From Stenotrophomonas maltophilia D457 (GTDB lineage Bacteria; Pseudomonadota; Gammaproteobacteria; Xanthomonadales; Xanthomonadaceae), in NCBI RefSeq assembly GCF_000284595.1, contig NC_017671.1:1-64000 (forward strand): a DNA stretch of 64,000 nt. The letters run 5' to 3'. The position numbers were made by a program, and so were the translations under genes. A model generated the notes under the pieces. The model was given only the letters and a program-made list of their open reading frames with translations. It was not told the DNA's origin and made no database searches. Below, piece after piece: positions 29,964-37,756 of this stretch; the first letter of the stretch is position 1, and every line of letters begins with the position of its first letter.

Positions 29964-30992
29964 TCAGGCGGCGAAGTCGAGTACCACGCGGCCCTCAATG
30001 GTGCCCGCGTGCATGCGCGCGAACACGTCGTTGATGTTCTCCAGGCGGTCGGTGCTGACGGTGGCCGCGACCTTGCCTTCGGCGGCGAACTGCAGCGACT
30101 CCTGCAGGTCCAGCCGGGTGCCGACGATCGAGCCGCGCACGGTGATGCCGTTGAGCACCATGCCGAAGATATCCAGCGGGAAATTGCCGGGCGGCAGGCC
30201 GTTGAGCGAGACGGTGCCGCCACGGCGGACCATGCCCAGCGCCTGCTCGAACGCCTTCGGTGAGACCGCCGTGACCAGGGCGCCGTGCGCGCCGCCGATC
30301 TCCTTCCTGAGGAAGGCGGCCGGATCGGTGGTGCGCGCGTTCACGGTGATCTGCGCACCCAGCTGCCGGGCCAATGCCAGCTTGTTGTCGTCCACGTCCA
30401 CCGCAGCCACGTTCAGGCCCATCGCACGGGCGTACTGCACCGCCATGTGGCCCAGGCCACCGATGCCGGAAATCGCCACCCAGTCGCCGGGCTTGGTGTC
30501 GGTGACCTTCAGGCCCTTGTAGACGGTCACGCCGGCGCACAGCACCGGTGCGATCTCGACGAAGCCCACGTCCTTCGGAAGCAGGCCGACATAGTTGGCA
30601 TCGGCCAGTGCGTACTCGGCGAAGCCGCCGTTGACCGAGTAACCGGTATTGCGCTGTGTCTCGCACAGCGTTTCCCAGCCACCCAGGCAGTGTTCGCAAT
30701 GGCCACACGCCGAGTACAACCAGGGGATGCCGACCCTGTCGCCTTCCTTGACGTGCCCTACCCCGCCTCCCACGGCCACGACGTGCCCCACGCCCTCGTG
30801 GCCGGGGATGAACGGCGGGTTCGGTTTCACCGGCCAGTCGCCCTCGGCGGCGTGCAGGTCGGTGTGGCAGACGCCACAGGCCTCGATCCTGACCAGTACC
30901 TCGCCCGCCCCCGGGCGTGGTACCGAGACTTCCTCGATCACCAGTGGCTTGCCGAACTCACGCACGACAGCGGCCTTCATGGTCGAATTCAT
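29964..30992 (-). CDS. adhP: Zinc-dependent alcohol dehydrogenase
   Basis: A 342-residue medium-chain dehydrogenase that oxidises alcohols to aldehydes with NAD. The catalytic zinc site is in [18 protein letters not shown] and GHEGVGHV. Four structural-zinc Cys lie at [15 protein letters not shown]. The Rossmann glycines are in [15 protein letters not shown]. The ATG at 30992 ([10 protein letters not shown]) is chosen for the GGAGA eight bases upstream. The assignment to the AdhP type is by overall similarity; substrate preference is not proven. Confidence 0.88.
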   Translation of the reverse strand: MNSTMKAAVVREFGKPLVIEEVSVPRPGAGEVLVRIEACGVCHTDLHAAEGDWPVKPNPPFIPGHEGVGHVVAVGGGVGHVKEGDRVGIPWLYSACGHCEHCLGGWETLCETQRNTGYSVNGGFAEYALADANYVGLLPKDVGFVEIAPVLCAGVTVYKGLKVTDTKPGDWVAISGIGGLGHMAVQYARAMGLNVAAVDVDDNKLALARQLGAQITVNARTTDPAAFLRKEIGGAHGALVTAVSPKAFEQALGMVRRGGTVSLNGLPPGNFPLDIFGMVLNGITVRGSIVGTRLDLQESLQFAAEGKVAATVSTDRLENINDVFARMHAGTIEGRVVLDFAA

Positions 30993-31088
30993 GTTCGGAT
31001 CTCCGTAGTGCGCTTGCCCACAGAATGACGCCGGCACGAGGCCGGCGCTTTGATCACGATCAAACCTTTGAAGATTCGCGGAGCAGGT

Positions 31089-31727
31089 TCAGCTGGCCAG
31101 CACGGACGCCTCGCGGGCCAGGCGTTCGATCGCCTCCCAGTCGCGGGTCTGCAGCAGTGCCGGGGTGGTCAGCCACGAACCGCCGACGCACAGCACGTTG
31201 GGCAGATGCAGGAACTGCGGCGCGGTCTGCGCACTGATGCCGCCGGTCGGGCAGAAGCGCACATCGGCGAACGGACCGTGCCAGGCCGCCAGCAGTGCAG
31301 CGCCGCCGGCCTGCACCGCCGGGAAGAACTTGAAGGTGTCCTGGCCATGCTCCAGGCCCAGGATCAGGTCCGAGGCGGTGGCGGCACCGGGCAGGTATGG
31401 CAGGTCGGCATCACGCGCGGCCGCATACAGCGCCGGCGTGGCACCCGGGGACACCGCGAATCGCGCGCCGGCCTGCTTCGCTGCCTGCATCTGCGCGGCG
31501 TCGAGTACGGTGCCGGCACCGATCACCGCGTCCGGCACGGCCTCGACCATCGCCTTGATCGCATCCAGCGCCTGCGGCGTGCGCAGCGTGACCTCGATTA
31601 CCGGCAGGCCGCCGCGGAACAGTGCCTGGGCGACGTCGACCGCTTCATTCACGTCTTCGGGGGTGTACACCGGGATCACCGGTGCCAGCTTCAACAGCGC
31701 GCGCAGGCGCGGATCAGCGCTGGACAT
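31089..31727 (-). CDS. eda: 2-keto-3-deoxy-6-phosphogluconate aldolase
   Basis: A 212-residue class I aldolase that splits KDPG into pyruvate and glyceraldehyde 3-phosphate in the Entner-Doudoroff pathway; many homologues also cleave 4-hydroxy-2-oxoglutarate. The Schiff-base lysine is in DTFKFFPA and the catalytic Glu in VIEVTLRT. The start at 31727 follows AAGGAG by six bases. No edd is nearby. A cupin dioxygenase gene lies upstream on the same strand. Confidence 0.93.
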   Translation of the reverse strand: MSSADPRLRALLKLAPVIPVYTPEDVNEAVDVAQALFRGGLPVIEVTLRTPQALDAIKAMVEAVPDAVIGAGTVLDAAQMQAAKQAGARFAVSPGATPALYAAARDADLPYLPGAATASDLILGLEHGQDTFKFFPAVQAGGAALLAAWHGPFADVRFCPTGGISAQTAPQFLHLPNVLCVGGSWLTTPALLQTRDWEAIERLAREASVLAS

Positions 31728-31844
31728 GGTCTTGCTCCTTGCCCGACGGGGCATCGCGGATCGCCGCCGGGTACGGCAGCGCAGCGGCGCATGATGCCAC
31801 GGGGCTCACGAACGTGCTGGCAGCGTCGCCCCGCCCTGCCCCGG

Positions 31845-32435
31845 TCAGGCCGGGTCGGCCTGCAGCGCCTGGATGCGGCGCTGGTACCAGTCGCCACCGA
31901 GCGGGTCGAACACCGCCGAGCGCTCCATCTGCGACTCGTACACGTGCACAGAAATCGCCAATGCGTCGTCGCTGGCGTTGCGCAGGGTGTGGTACTCGTG
32001 CGGCGGGATCAGGCTGCCGGCACTGCCGCAGCCTCCGCGCAGCGTGGCGTGGCGGTGGAAACGCCAGCGCTCGCCGGCGCGCTCCAGCAGCTCGTAACGG
32101 GTGATCTCCAGTTCGCCCAACCACACTCCCTCCACACACCACATGGCATCGTGGTCGTGCAGCGGCGTGCCCTGCCCTGGGCCCCAGCTCATGGCGATCA
32201 CGCTGTAGCCGTGTTCGCGGCTGTGGTACAGCGGACGTCGCGCGTAATGATCACTGACCGGCCGATGCACGCATTCGGGCAATTCGATGCGGCTGTCGGT
32301 TATGGCTTCCTGCAGCGCCAGCTGCAGGTCGGCGGTGATGCGCCCGGCATCACCGGCGGTCACCGCCGCGTCGACCGCAGCGATCAACCGGTCGCGGCCA
32401 CGGAACGGCGGAAACGGAGAGGTCTGCAGGTCCAT
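31845..32435 (-). CDS. Cysteine dioxygenase type I family protein
   Basis: A 196-residue cupin with the ligands expected of a thiol dioxygenase: the HxH pair in TPLHDHDAMWCVEG and a third His in PPHEYHTLRN. The Cys in MWCVEG is near the position of the Cys-Tyr crosslink of cysteine dioxygenase. Proteins of this group oxidise cysteine or 3-mercaptopropionate to sulfinates with O2. Which substrate is used cannot be read from sequence. It is divergent from the LacI-family gene. Confidence 0.78.
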   Translation of the reverse strand: MDLQTSPFPPFRGRDRLIAAVDAAVTAGDAGRITADLQLALQEAITDSRIELPECVHRPVSDHYARRPLYHSREHGYSVIAMSWGPGQGTPLHDHDAMWCVEGVWLGELEITRYELLERAGERWRFHRHATLRGGCGSAGSLIPPHEYHTLRNASDDALAISVHVYESQMERSAVFDPLGGDWYQRRIQALQADPA

Positions 32436-32675
32436 GCACCTGACTGTAGCGGAGCATGGTTAAGGGAATGTTGGCGTTCGCGCGCGTCGCGTCCGCATTC
32501 AGGGTGAACACGCGCAGAAGAACGGTTCAGATGCAGAGGCACTAGAGCAATCACAATGGAACCTCGCGCAGCAAAACGTGTCGAACACGACGCGATTCAG
32601 ATCCGCTGCGACGTTCCGCAACTTCGCATCCGACGGGTGCAAGGCTAGAATTCTCCGACTTACCTGGTTCTATAC

Positions 32676-33731
32676 ATGTCAGTGCGAAATATGAGCGATG
32701 CCGCGTTGCCGGCATCGAAAGGCAAGGCTGCCACGATCAACGACATCGCACGACTGTCGGGAGTTTCCAAGAAAACGGTTTCAAGAATCATCAACAACTC
32801 GCCGCTGGTGCGCAAAGACACCCGCGACAAGGTCGAGGCGTTGATGCGCGAGGTCGGTTACGTGCCCGACCCGCTGGCGCGCGGACTCGCGTTCCGCCGC
32901 TCCTTCCTGATCGGCCTGGTGTATGACGACCCCGGCGCCCAATGCATTGTCGACCTGCAGCACGGCGCGCTGGAAGCGCTGCGCGGCACCGGCTATGAGC
33001 TGGTGGTGCACCCGTGCAACAGCCAGGATCCGGACTGTGCGGACGGCGTGCGCCGTTTCGTGCAGCAGCAGAAACTGCATGGCGTGATCCTCGGCCCGCG
33101 CGCCTCCGAATCGATGGCGCTGGCGCAGATGCTCGACGCGATCGACTGCCGCCACATCCGCATCAACGCGCATGCGTCGGAAGAAGACGTGCAGGCGGTG
33201 GTCACCCACGATCGCGATGGTGCGGCGGCTGCTGCGGGCTACCTGCTCTCGCTTGGCCACCGCGACATCGCGGTGATTGCCGGTCCCGGTGACCGGCGCG
33301 CTGCCCGCGAGCGGACCCACGGCTTCCTTGATCGGCTGGCCCAGGTCGGCGTGACCCTGCCGGGCGAGCGCGTGCTGGAAGCGGGCGACACCTTCGAGTC
33401 CGGCGTGCATGCCGCCGAACGCCTGCTGATGGGCGGACAACGCCCCAGTGCGATCTTCACCGGCAACGACGAAATCGCCGCGGGCGTCTACCAGGTGGCA
33501 TTGCGTGCGGGCATCGCGGTGCCGCAGCAGTTGTCGATCGTCAGCTACGACGACAGCCCGCTGGCGTCGCGGCTGTGGCCGCCGCTGACGTCGGTACGCC
33601 GCCACGTCTCCGACATCGGCCGCATGGCTGCCGCGATGCTGGTGCAGACCGACGTACCGGAGGCGCCGGCTGCGGCCAGCGTGCATCCGCAACTGATGGT
33701 GCGCGGTTCCTGCCGGGCCGTGGACGGCTGA
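32676..33731 (+). CDS. LacI family transcriptional regulator
   Basis: A 351-residue regulator. The N-terminal helix-turn-helix reads ATINDIARLSGVSKKTVSRI (about 18-37), followed by the hinge region and a periplasmic-binding-protein-like effector domain (SFLIGLVYDDP to the end). The ATG at 32676 or 32691 may be used. The ligand is probably a sugar or sugar acid. It is divergent from the cupin gene; nearby eda makes a hexose or gluconate role possible but unproven. A terminator at 33784-33809 ends the gene. Confidence 0.9.
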   Translation: MSVRNMSDAALPASKGKAATINDIARLSGVSKKTVSRIINNSPLVRKDTRDKVEALMREVGYVPDPLARGLAFRRSFLIGLVYDDPGAQCIVDLQHGALEALRGTGYELVVHPCNSQDPDCADGVRRFVQQQKLHGVILGPRASESMALAQMLDAIDCRHIRINAHASEEDVQAVVTHDRDGAAAAAGYLLSLGHRDIAVIAGPGDRRAARERTHGFLDRLAQVGVTLPGERVLEAGDTFESGVHAAERLLMGGQRPSAIFTGNDEIAAGVYQVALRAGIAVPQQLSIVSYDDSPLASRLWPPLTSVRRHVSDIGRMAAAMLVQTDVPEAPAAASVHPQLMVRGSCRAVDG

Positions 33732-33783
33732 GTGTCCTGCCCTCGCCTGCGCCGTCGCGACAGAACGGTGCAGGCAACAACGA

Positions 33784-33809
33784 AAACGGCGCACCAGGGT
33801 GCGCCGTTT
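33784..33809. terminator. Bidirectional terminator between the LacI gene and phhA
   Basis: AAACGGCGCACC (33784-33795) pairs with GGTGCGCCGTTT (33798-33809). T-rich runs occur on both strands, so it can end both convergent genes. Confidence 0.82.
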
Positions 33810-33837
33810 CCACTGCGAAGCGGTGTGCGTTACGCGC

Positions 33838-34731
33838 TTACACGTCGCCGCCGTCGGCCCAGCCTTCACCCGTGCCCTTCTGGAACACGCGGTCGTCGTC
33901 CTGCACATCACCGGCCGGCAGATGCGCCTGGTCGGCCAGTGCCGCGTAGATCGGGGTGAAGTCCGGCGACGTCGCCTGCATCAGCTGTTCGAAGCTGTCG
34001 ATGACGAAGTAGGTCTTCTGGAAGGTGTCGATGCGGTACTTGGTGCGCATGATCCGCTGCAGGTCGAAACCGATGCGGTTGGGCGCGGGCGACTCCAGCG
34101 AGTACAGCGACTCGCCCTTCGACGACACGATGCCGGCGCCGTAGATGCGCAGGCCGTCGGGCGTATCGATCAGGCCAAACTCCACCGTGTACCAGTACAG
34201 GCGGGTCAGGTTCTGCAGTGCATCCGGGCCGATCGCGTGGGCCTTGACGCCGCCACGGCCGTACGCCTCCATGTAGTCGGCGAACACCGGGTTCATCAGC
34301 AGCGGCACGTGGCCAAACAGATCGTGGAACAGGTCCGGTTCGGCGATGTAGTCGATCTGGTCCGGGCGACGGATCCACCAGGTCACCGGGAAACGGCGGT
34401 TGGCCAGGTGGTCGAAGAAATCCAGTTCCGGCAGCAGGCCTTCAACGCCGACCAGGGTCCAGCCGGTGGCGGCGCCCAGTACTTCGTTGAGCTGGTCGAA
34501 GCGCGGAATCATGTGTGCGCTCATGCCCATCTCGTCCTGCGCGTCCAGGAACTCCTGGCAGGCGCGGCCGACCAGCAGTTCGCGCTGGCGCTGGTACAGC
34601 GTGCTCCAGGTGGCGTGGTCGTCGGCGCTGTAGGTGTCCCACGGTTGCTCGACGAGCGCGGTGGTATACACCGGCACGTAGCCCTTGTCGGTCTGCTGGT
34701 GTTCGACGCGGCGGGGCTGGGCGAGGTCCAT
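33838..34731 (-). CDS. phhA: Phenylalanine 4-monooxygenase
   Basis: A 297-residue monooxygenase that hydroxylates phenylalanine to tyrosine with tetrahydropterin, iron and O2. Iron-binding His136 and His141 are in EPDLFHDLFGHVP, and the catalytic-domain stretch IDTPDGLRIYGAGIVSS is typical. It has no regulatory ACT domain, as normal for bacteria. It is divergent from an Lrp/AsnC regulator with symmetric GCAAC/GTTGC motifs in the shared promoter region, so that regulator probably controls it. Confidence 0.95.
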   Translation of the reverse strand: MDLAQPRRVEHQQTDKGYVPVYTTALVEQPWDTYSADDHATWSTLYQRQRELLVGRACQEFLDAQDEMGMSAHMIPRFDQLNEVLGAATGWTLVGVEGLLPELDFFDHLANRRFPVTWWIRRPDQIDYIAEPDLFHDLFGHVPLLMNPVFADYMEAYGRGGVKAHAIGPDALQNLTRLYWYTVEFGLIDTPDGLRIYGAGIVSSKGESLYSLESPAPNRIGFDLQRIMRTKYRIDTFQKTYFVIDSFEQLMQATSPDFTPIYAALADQAHLPAGDVQDDDRVFQKGTGEGWADGGDV

Positions 34732-34777
34732 GGGGCACTCCTTGACGGGATACCCACGATGCTAGGGCAGGGCGCGC

Positions 34778-34856
34778 GCAACAGGGTTGCAAAAGTTGCG
34801 TCGATTAGCCTTATTGGCGCAATATCCTTGCGTACTCACCATGTTGCGGGGCAACA
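34778..34856. promoter_or_regulatory. Candidate Lrp/AsnC operators between phhA and its regulator
   Basis: Two perfect palindromes share the same half-site: GCAAC-AGG-GTTGC at 34778-34790 and TGTTGC-GGG-GCAACA at 34842-34856, with a further half-site TTGCAAAAGTTGC next to the first. The second ends just before the regulator ATG. Their inverted symmetry suits dimeric AsnC-type proteins. Confidence 0.5.
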
Positions 34857-35342
34857 ATGGCCGGAGAAGTCCAGTTCGATCGCACGGATATACGTCTACT
34901 GGCTGAAATCCAGCGGGATGGGCGCGCCACCAACGCCGAGCTGGCGACACGGGTGAACCTCTCGCCCTCGGCCTGCCTGCGCCGCCTGCAGCGGCTGGAA
35001 AGCGAGGGCGTGATCGTCGGCTATGGCGCGCGGCTGGAACCGCGCCAGCTGCGCCTGGGCCTGCAGGCTTTCGTGCGCGTGCAGCTGGAAAAGCATGACC
35101 AGGCCGCCATCGGCCACTTCGTGGACAGCGTGCAAGCGTGGGACGAGGTGGTGGCCTGCCATGCGCTGACCGGCGACATGGACTACCTGCTGCACGTCTA
35201 CGTGCGCGACCTGGAGCACTTCTCGCACTTCCTGCTGGACCGGCTGCTCAACGCCGGCGGCGTGGCCGATGCCAATTCCAGCTTCGTGCTGCGCACGGTG
35301 AAGGGTTTCCAGGCGTTGCCGTTGTCGCAGCTGGAGCCCTGA
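34857..35342 (+). CDS. Lrp/AsnC family transcriptional regulator
   Basis: A 161-residue regulator with an N-terminal helix-turn-helix (TNAELATRVNLSPSACLRRLQRLESEGVI, about residues 22-50) and a C-terminal RAM/ACT-like effector domain (QAFVRVQLEKHD to the end). It starts just after the palindrome at 34842-34856. Being divergent from phhA, it is a good candidate for controlling aromatic amino acid catabolism. It is convergent with the patatin gene, their stops lying 39 bp apart. Confidence 0.92.
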   Translation: MAGEVQFDRTDIRLLAEIQRDGRATNAELATRVNLSPSACLRRLQRLESEGVIVGYGARLEPRQLRLGLQAFVRVQLEKHDQAAIGHFVDSVQAWDEVVACHALTGDMDYLLHVYVRDLEHFSHFLLDRLLNAGGVADANSSFVLRTVKGFQALPLSQLEP

Positions 35343-35381
35343 GCAGCCACCAGGCGTGCCCGGTGGCCTGGCATCAATGGA

Positions 35382-36374
35382 TCAGCACTTGTCCTTGCGG
35401 CCCATCAGCTTGCCCAGGCGCGAGGCTTCCTCGCACTTTGGTGCGGCCACCGGCGCGGGTGCCGCCGCGGCGGCGCGCGCGCGCTGCAACTGCTGGATCT
35501 TCGCGCGGATCTGCGGCATGGCCGCCATTGCGGCCTTCTCGCCTTCCAGGATCGCGGTGCCGCGCTGGCTGAAATCGGCGGCGCCGATGTCCAGTACCTT
35601 CGGACGGATGACGATGTCGGCGCGCGCCAGCTCCTGCTCGCCCAGGCGCTGGCCCATGATCGAGATGGACTGGTTGACGATGCCCAGCATGTCCGTCGGT
35701 GCCTTGCCGCTGGCCTTGCTGGAGATGTCCACGGCGATCACGAAGTCGGCGCCGAGCTGGCGCGCGGCATCCACCGGCACCGGGCTGACCACGCCGCCGT
35801 CGATATAGTTGCGGCCGCCGATCTTCACCGGCTCGAACACACCGGGGATGCTGCTCGACGCGCGCACCGCCTGGCCGACGTTGCCGCGCACGAAGATCGC
35901 GCGCTCGCCCGTTTCCAGCTGGGTGGCAACGGCGGCGAACGGTTTCTTCAGGCGCTCGGCGGGACGGTTGGCGACCTGCTCGTTGACGTAGTCCTGCAGC
36001 TTCTGGCCCTGCACCAGGCCACCGGAGAACAGGCGTACGTCGCGGATGCTGGCTTCGTCCAGCGCGACTGCCTTGCTCTGCATCTGGAAGGCGTCCATGC
36101 CGCTGGCATACAGCGCACCGACCACGCTGCCGGCGCTGGTGCCGGAGACCACGGCCGGCTCGAAGCCGTTGGCTTCCAGCATCTTGATCACGCCGATGTG
36201 CGCGAAGCCCTTGGCCGCGCCGCCACCGAGGGCGATGCCGATCCTGATCGGCTTGGCCTGCGGCACCACGGTCGGCGCCGGTGGCGGCGTGGGGCGGACC
36301 GGGTCGCCACCGCAGCCGGCCAGCAGGCCGATCAGGGCGACGGACAGCAGCATGCGGGGGCGGAACAGGCTCAT
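35382..36374 (-). CDS. Patatin-like phospholipase lipoprotein
   Basis: A 330-residue predicted lipoprotein (signal RMLLSVALIGLLAGC, lipobox LAGC) with a patatin lipase fold. The oxyanion glycines are in GIALGGGAAKGFAHIG, the catalytic Ser in GTSAGS and the catalytic Asp in DGG (YIDGGVVSPVP). The architecture is close to RssA/NTE-type proteins. It likely acts on phospholipids at the envelope. The ATG at 36374 gives the complete signal peptide; upstream codons run into repeat sequences. Confidence 0.87.
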   Translation of the reverse strand: MSLFRPRMLLSVALIGLLAGCGGDPVRPTPPPAPTVVPQAKPIRIGIALGGGAAKGFAHIGVIKMLEANGFEPAVVSGTSAGSVVGALYASGMDAFQMQSKAVALDEASIRDVRLFSGGLVQGQKLQDYVNEQVANRPAERLKKPFAAVATQLETGERAIFVRGNVGQAVRASSSIPGVFEPVKIGGRNYIDGGVVSPVPVDAARQLGADFVIAVDISSKASGKAPTDMLGIVNQSISIMGQRLGEQELARADIVIRPKVLDIGAADFSQRGTAILEGEKAAMAAMPQIRAKIQQLQRARAAAAAPAPVAAPKCEEASRLGKLMGRKDKC

Positions 36375-36495
36375 CGGCAGTGCGCTCGCGGCGCCGGATT
36401 CAGGAAAGGGCGCCAGCATACCGAAGCCGTGGCGGGGCGGGCAGGGTGGGGGGAGCTCCCTATTCAGCAAAAAAAACGTGAATCGCTTCTGGTGG

Positions 36496-36567
36496 GTGCG
36501 GACCTTGGTCCGCACAAATGCCTGGTCGCGCGCTGAAGGAATGTGCCAACCAGGGTTGGCACCTACC
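36496..36567. repeat. GTGG/GTAGG palindrome pair
   Basis: GTGCGGACC-TT-GGTCCGCAC (36496-36515, preceded by GGTGG) and GTGCCAACC-AG-GGTTGGCAC (36543-36562, followed by CTACC) are two 9-bp-stem hairpins facing each other. The right unit has the GTAGG head on the minus strand; the left has GTGG. They look like another SMAG subgroup, also present at 49900-49924. Confidence 0.7.
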
Positions 36568-36578
36568 AAATGAGTGGG

Positions 36579-37598
36579 TCAGAACCGGTTGTCGCCATCC
36601 AGCATCCGGCCCAGGCCGCCCAGCACCGAGCCTTCGCCGCGGCTCTGGCCGCCGCCCTGCGGTGCGGCCATCCACATGCGGCCGGCCAGGCGCGAGAACG
36701 GCAGCGACTGAAGCCAGACCTTGCCGGGGCCGGTCAGCGTGGCCAGGAACACGCCTTCGCCGCCGAACAGCATGCTCTTGATGCCGGCCACCCGGCGCAC
36801 GTCCATGTCCACGCTGGAGTGGTAGGCCACCACGCAGCCGGTATCCACGTCCAGGCGCTCGCCCGCGGCCAGCTCGCGCTCGATCACGCAGCCACCGGCG
36901 TGGATGAACACCCAGCCGTCGCCTTCCAGCTTCTGCATGATGAAGCCCTCGCCGCCGAACAGGCCGGTCATGATCCTGCGCTGGAACTGCACGCCGATCT
37001 GCACGCCGCGCGCGCCGGCCAGGAAGCTGTCCTTCTGGCAGATCAGGCGGCCGCCGTGCTGGTCCAGTTTCATCGCCAGCACCGTGCCGGGGTAGGGCGC
37101 GGCGAAGGCGACCTTGCCCTTGCCATGCCCGCTCTGGGTGTAGACGGTGGCGAACAGGCTCTCGCCGGTCAGCACACGGCGGCCGGCGGCCATCATCTTG
37201 CCCATGAAGCCGCCCTGGTCACCGTTGGCAGCGCCAAACACCGTGTCCATCTGCACCGTGGCGTCCTTGAACATCAAGGCGCCGGCCTCGGCAATGGCGC
37301 TCTCGCCGGGGTCGAGCTCGAGCTCCACGAACTGCATTTCATGGCCGACGATGCGGAACTCGATGTCGTCGGCGCGGCCGCTGGCGCCGGCGGCGACCGG
37401 GACCGGCGGCGGTGTGTTGGGCATGCCCGGGGCCGGAGCCTGCAGCTCGGCCACCTCGGCGATCGGCGTCCACCCGCTCATGCCCTGGCACCATGCCAGG
37501 GCGCGTGGATTGGCCTGCGCGTAGCGGCGTGCGGCCCCGTCATCAAGCGGGCCGATGCGCTCGGCCTGGGCGGAGGCATGGAAGTACCACTGGGTCAT
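36579..37598 (-). CDS. AIM24 family protein with N-terminal GYF-like domain
   Basis: A 339-residue protein. The first 50 residues (MTQWYFHASAQAERIGPLDD to SGWTPIAEV) resemble the GYF_2 domain. A Pro-rich linker follows, and residues 95-330 form the beta-rich AIM24 (TIGR00266) domain with many Gly turns (GEGFIMQKLEGDGWVFIHAGG, KSMLFGGEGVFLATLTGPG). The family is widespread but its biochemical role is unknown. The C-terminus is Gly-rich (GGGQSRGEGSVLGGLG). The start at 37598 was chosen because the GYF-like domain begins there. Confidence 0.82.
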   Translation of the reverse strand: MTQWYFHASAQAERIGPLDDGAARRYAQANPRALAWCQGMSGWTPIAEVAELQAPAPGMPNTPPPVPVAAGASGRADDIEFRIVGHEMQFVELELDPGESAIAEAGALMFKDATVQMDTVFGAANGDQGGFMGKMMAAGRRVLTGESLFATVYTQSGHGKGKVAFAAPYPGTVLAMKLDQHGGRLICQKDSFLAGARGVQIGVQFQRRIMTGLFGGEGFIMQKLEGDGWVFIHAGGCVIERELAAGERLDVDTGCVVAYHSSVDMDVRRVAGIKSMLFGGEGVFLATLTGPGKVWLQSLPFSRLAGRMWMAAPQGGGQSRGEGSVLGGLGRMLDGDNRF

Positions 37599-37756
37599 GG
37601 CGGCGGGTCCGTCGCGTGGAAACCCCGAGTCTAGCGAGCGCCCGGGGGTGCCGGCGACGGGGCCATGAACGGCGGGCATTTGCGGCGTAGGTGCTGTATT
37701 GCAACAATTATCTGGTAGCGCCGTTTTACCACCCCCTCCAAACACAGCCTACCGCC

